DNA of 5,936 bases from Bacillota bacterium (GTDB lineage Bacteria > Bacillota > Clostridia > Lachnospirales > CAG-274), in assembly GCA_017627115.1 (NCBI GenBank), contig JAGAHK010000146.1:1-5936 (forward strand). The letters are read 5' to 3'. The translations under genes were made by a program, and so were the position numbers. The stretch's first letter is position 1. Each line of letters begins with the position of its first letter. Below are positions 5,638 to 5,936 of the stretch, one piece after another. The notes under the pieces are model-generated. The model saw only the letters and a list, made by a program, of their open reading frames with translations, was not told the origin of the DNA and did no database searches.

Positions 5638-5936
5638 ATGAACAAAAAGGCAAGCGGTGTTTTATTGGGAATATTCTTTATAATTGCGGGTACTCTGTTT
5701 ATGTTCCGCTCTGTTCTGCCGTTTGATTATACCTATCTTATGACGGCAATTGCAGGCATCGAACTTCTGATACTGCATTTCTTTACGGACGGTCTGCTGA
5801 GCGTTATCCTCGGCAGTTATCTGTCCTATTGGGGCATCCTGCACCTGCTGCGGCTTGACAGCCTTCTTGGCTCGGCTTTGGCAACAAGCGCGATCTTCTT
5901 TATACCTGCGATAATTTTTTTCATACTTTATATAAA
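5638..5936 (+). CDS. Multi-pass membrane protein, N-terminal 99 residues (runs off the window)
   Basis: The ATG at 5638 has a strong ribosome binding site (GGAGGT, 5625-5630) 7 nt upstream and its own promoter about 70-100 bp upstream. The frame is open to the window edge. After a short basic N-terminus (MNKK), four hydrophobic segments are visible at about residues 6-24, 33-49, 53-71 and 80-99. The loops between them are short, with FRSVLPFDY after the first helix and RLDS before the last. The helices are close together with glycines near their middles, like the small N-terminal membrane modules of LiaI/LiaF-type or DUF5668-like proteins, but this likeness is weak. The C-terminal part, which would decide the family, is missing. 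It is probably not part of the glgA operon, because a promoter lies between them. Confidence 0.75.
   Translation, partial: MNKKASGVLLGIFFIIAGTLFMFRSVLPFDYTYLMTAIAGIELLILHFFTDGLLSVILGSYLSYWGILHLLRLDSLLGSALATSAIFFIPAIIFFILYI

Overview
The window looks like a chromosomal segment of an anaerobic, fermentative Firmicute of class Clostridia, most likely the Ruminococcus/Oscillospiraceae group. This is inferred from strong AGGAGG-type ribosome binding sites, very A+T-rich intergenic DNA with textbook sigma-A type promoters, a Pta-AckA acetate pathway, a GT5 glycogen synthase and a DUF5662-type protein. No marker allows a species call.

Layout. At the left edge (1-453, + strand) the tail of a membrane protein is followed by a 61-residue single-pass membrane protein. 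Both end at a very symmetric bidirectional terminator (466-497), which also serves the convergent acetate operon. On the minus strand, pta (phosphotransacetylase, 3072-2056) lies upstream of ackA (acetate kinase, 1712-519). Together they convert acetyl-CoA and phosphate to acetate and ATP through acetyl phosphate. They are separated by 343 bp of non-coding DNA rich in inverted repeats. That gap holds a candidate mobile or dispersed repeat element (about 1831-2061), whose outer inverted repeat coincides with the last codon and stop of pta, and a second long imperfect hairpin (1749-1807).

A 342-bp, extremely A+T-rich divergent control region (3073-3414) carries a good promoter for pta on the minus strand and an extended -10 promoter for glgA on the plus strand. 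The glgA leader contains a perfect 10-bp stem. glgA (glycogen synthase, 3415-4965) carries an unusual proline/glutamate/lysine-rich C-terminal tail and overlaps by 4 bp a DUF5662-like gene (4962-5486) with a histidine-rich HD-like motif set, which suggests translational coupling. A separate strong promoter with a palindromic spacer (5537-5565) then drives a multi-pass membrane protein that runs off the right edge.

No tRNA, rRNA, CRISPR array, transposase or known riboswitch was seen. The coding genes are mostly conserved metabolism. The features most worth following up are the structured pta-ackA spacer, the glgA tail and the glgA/DUF5662 coupling. No convincing entirely new system is visible.
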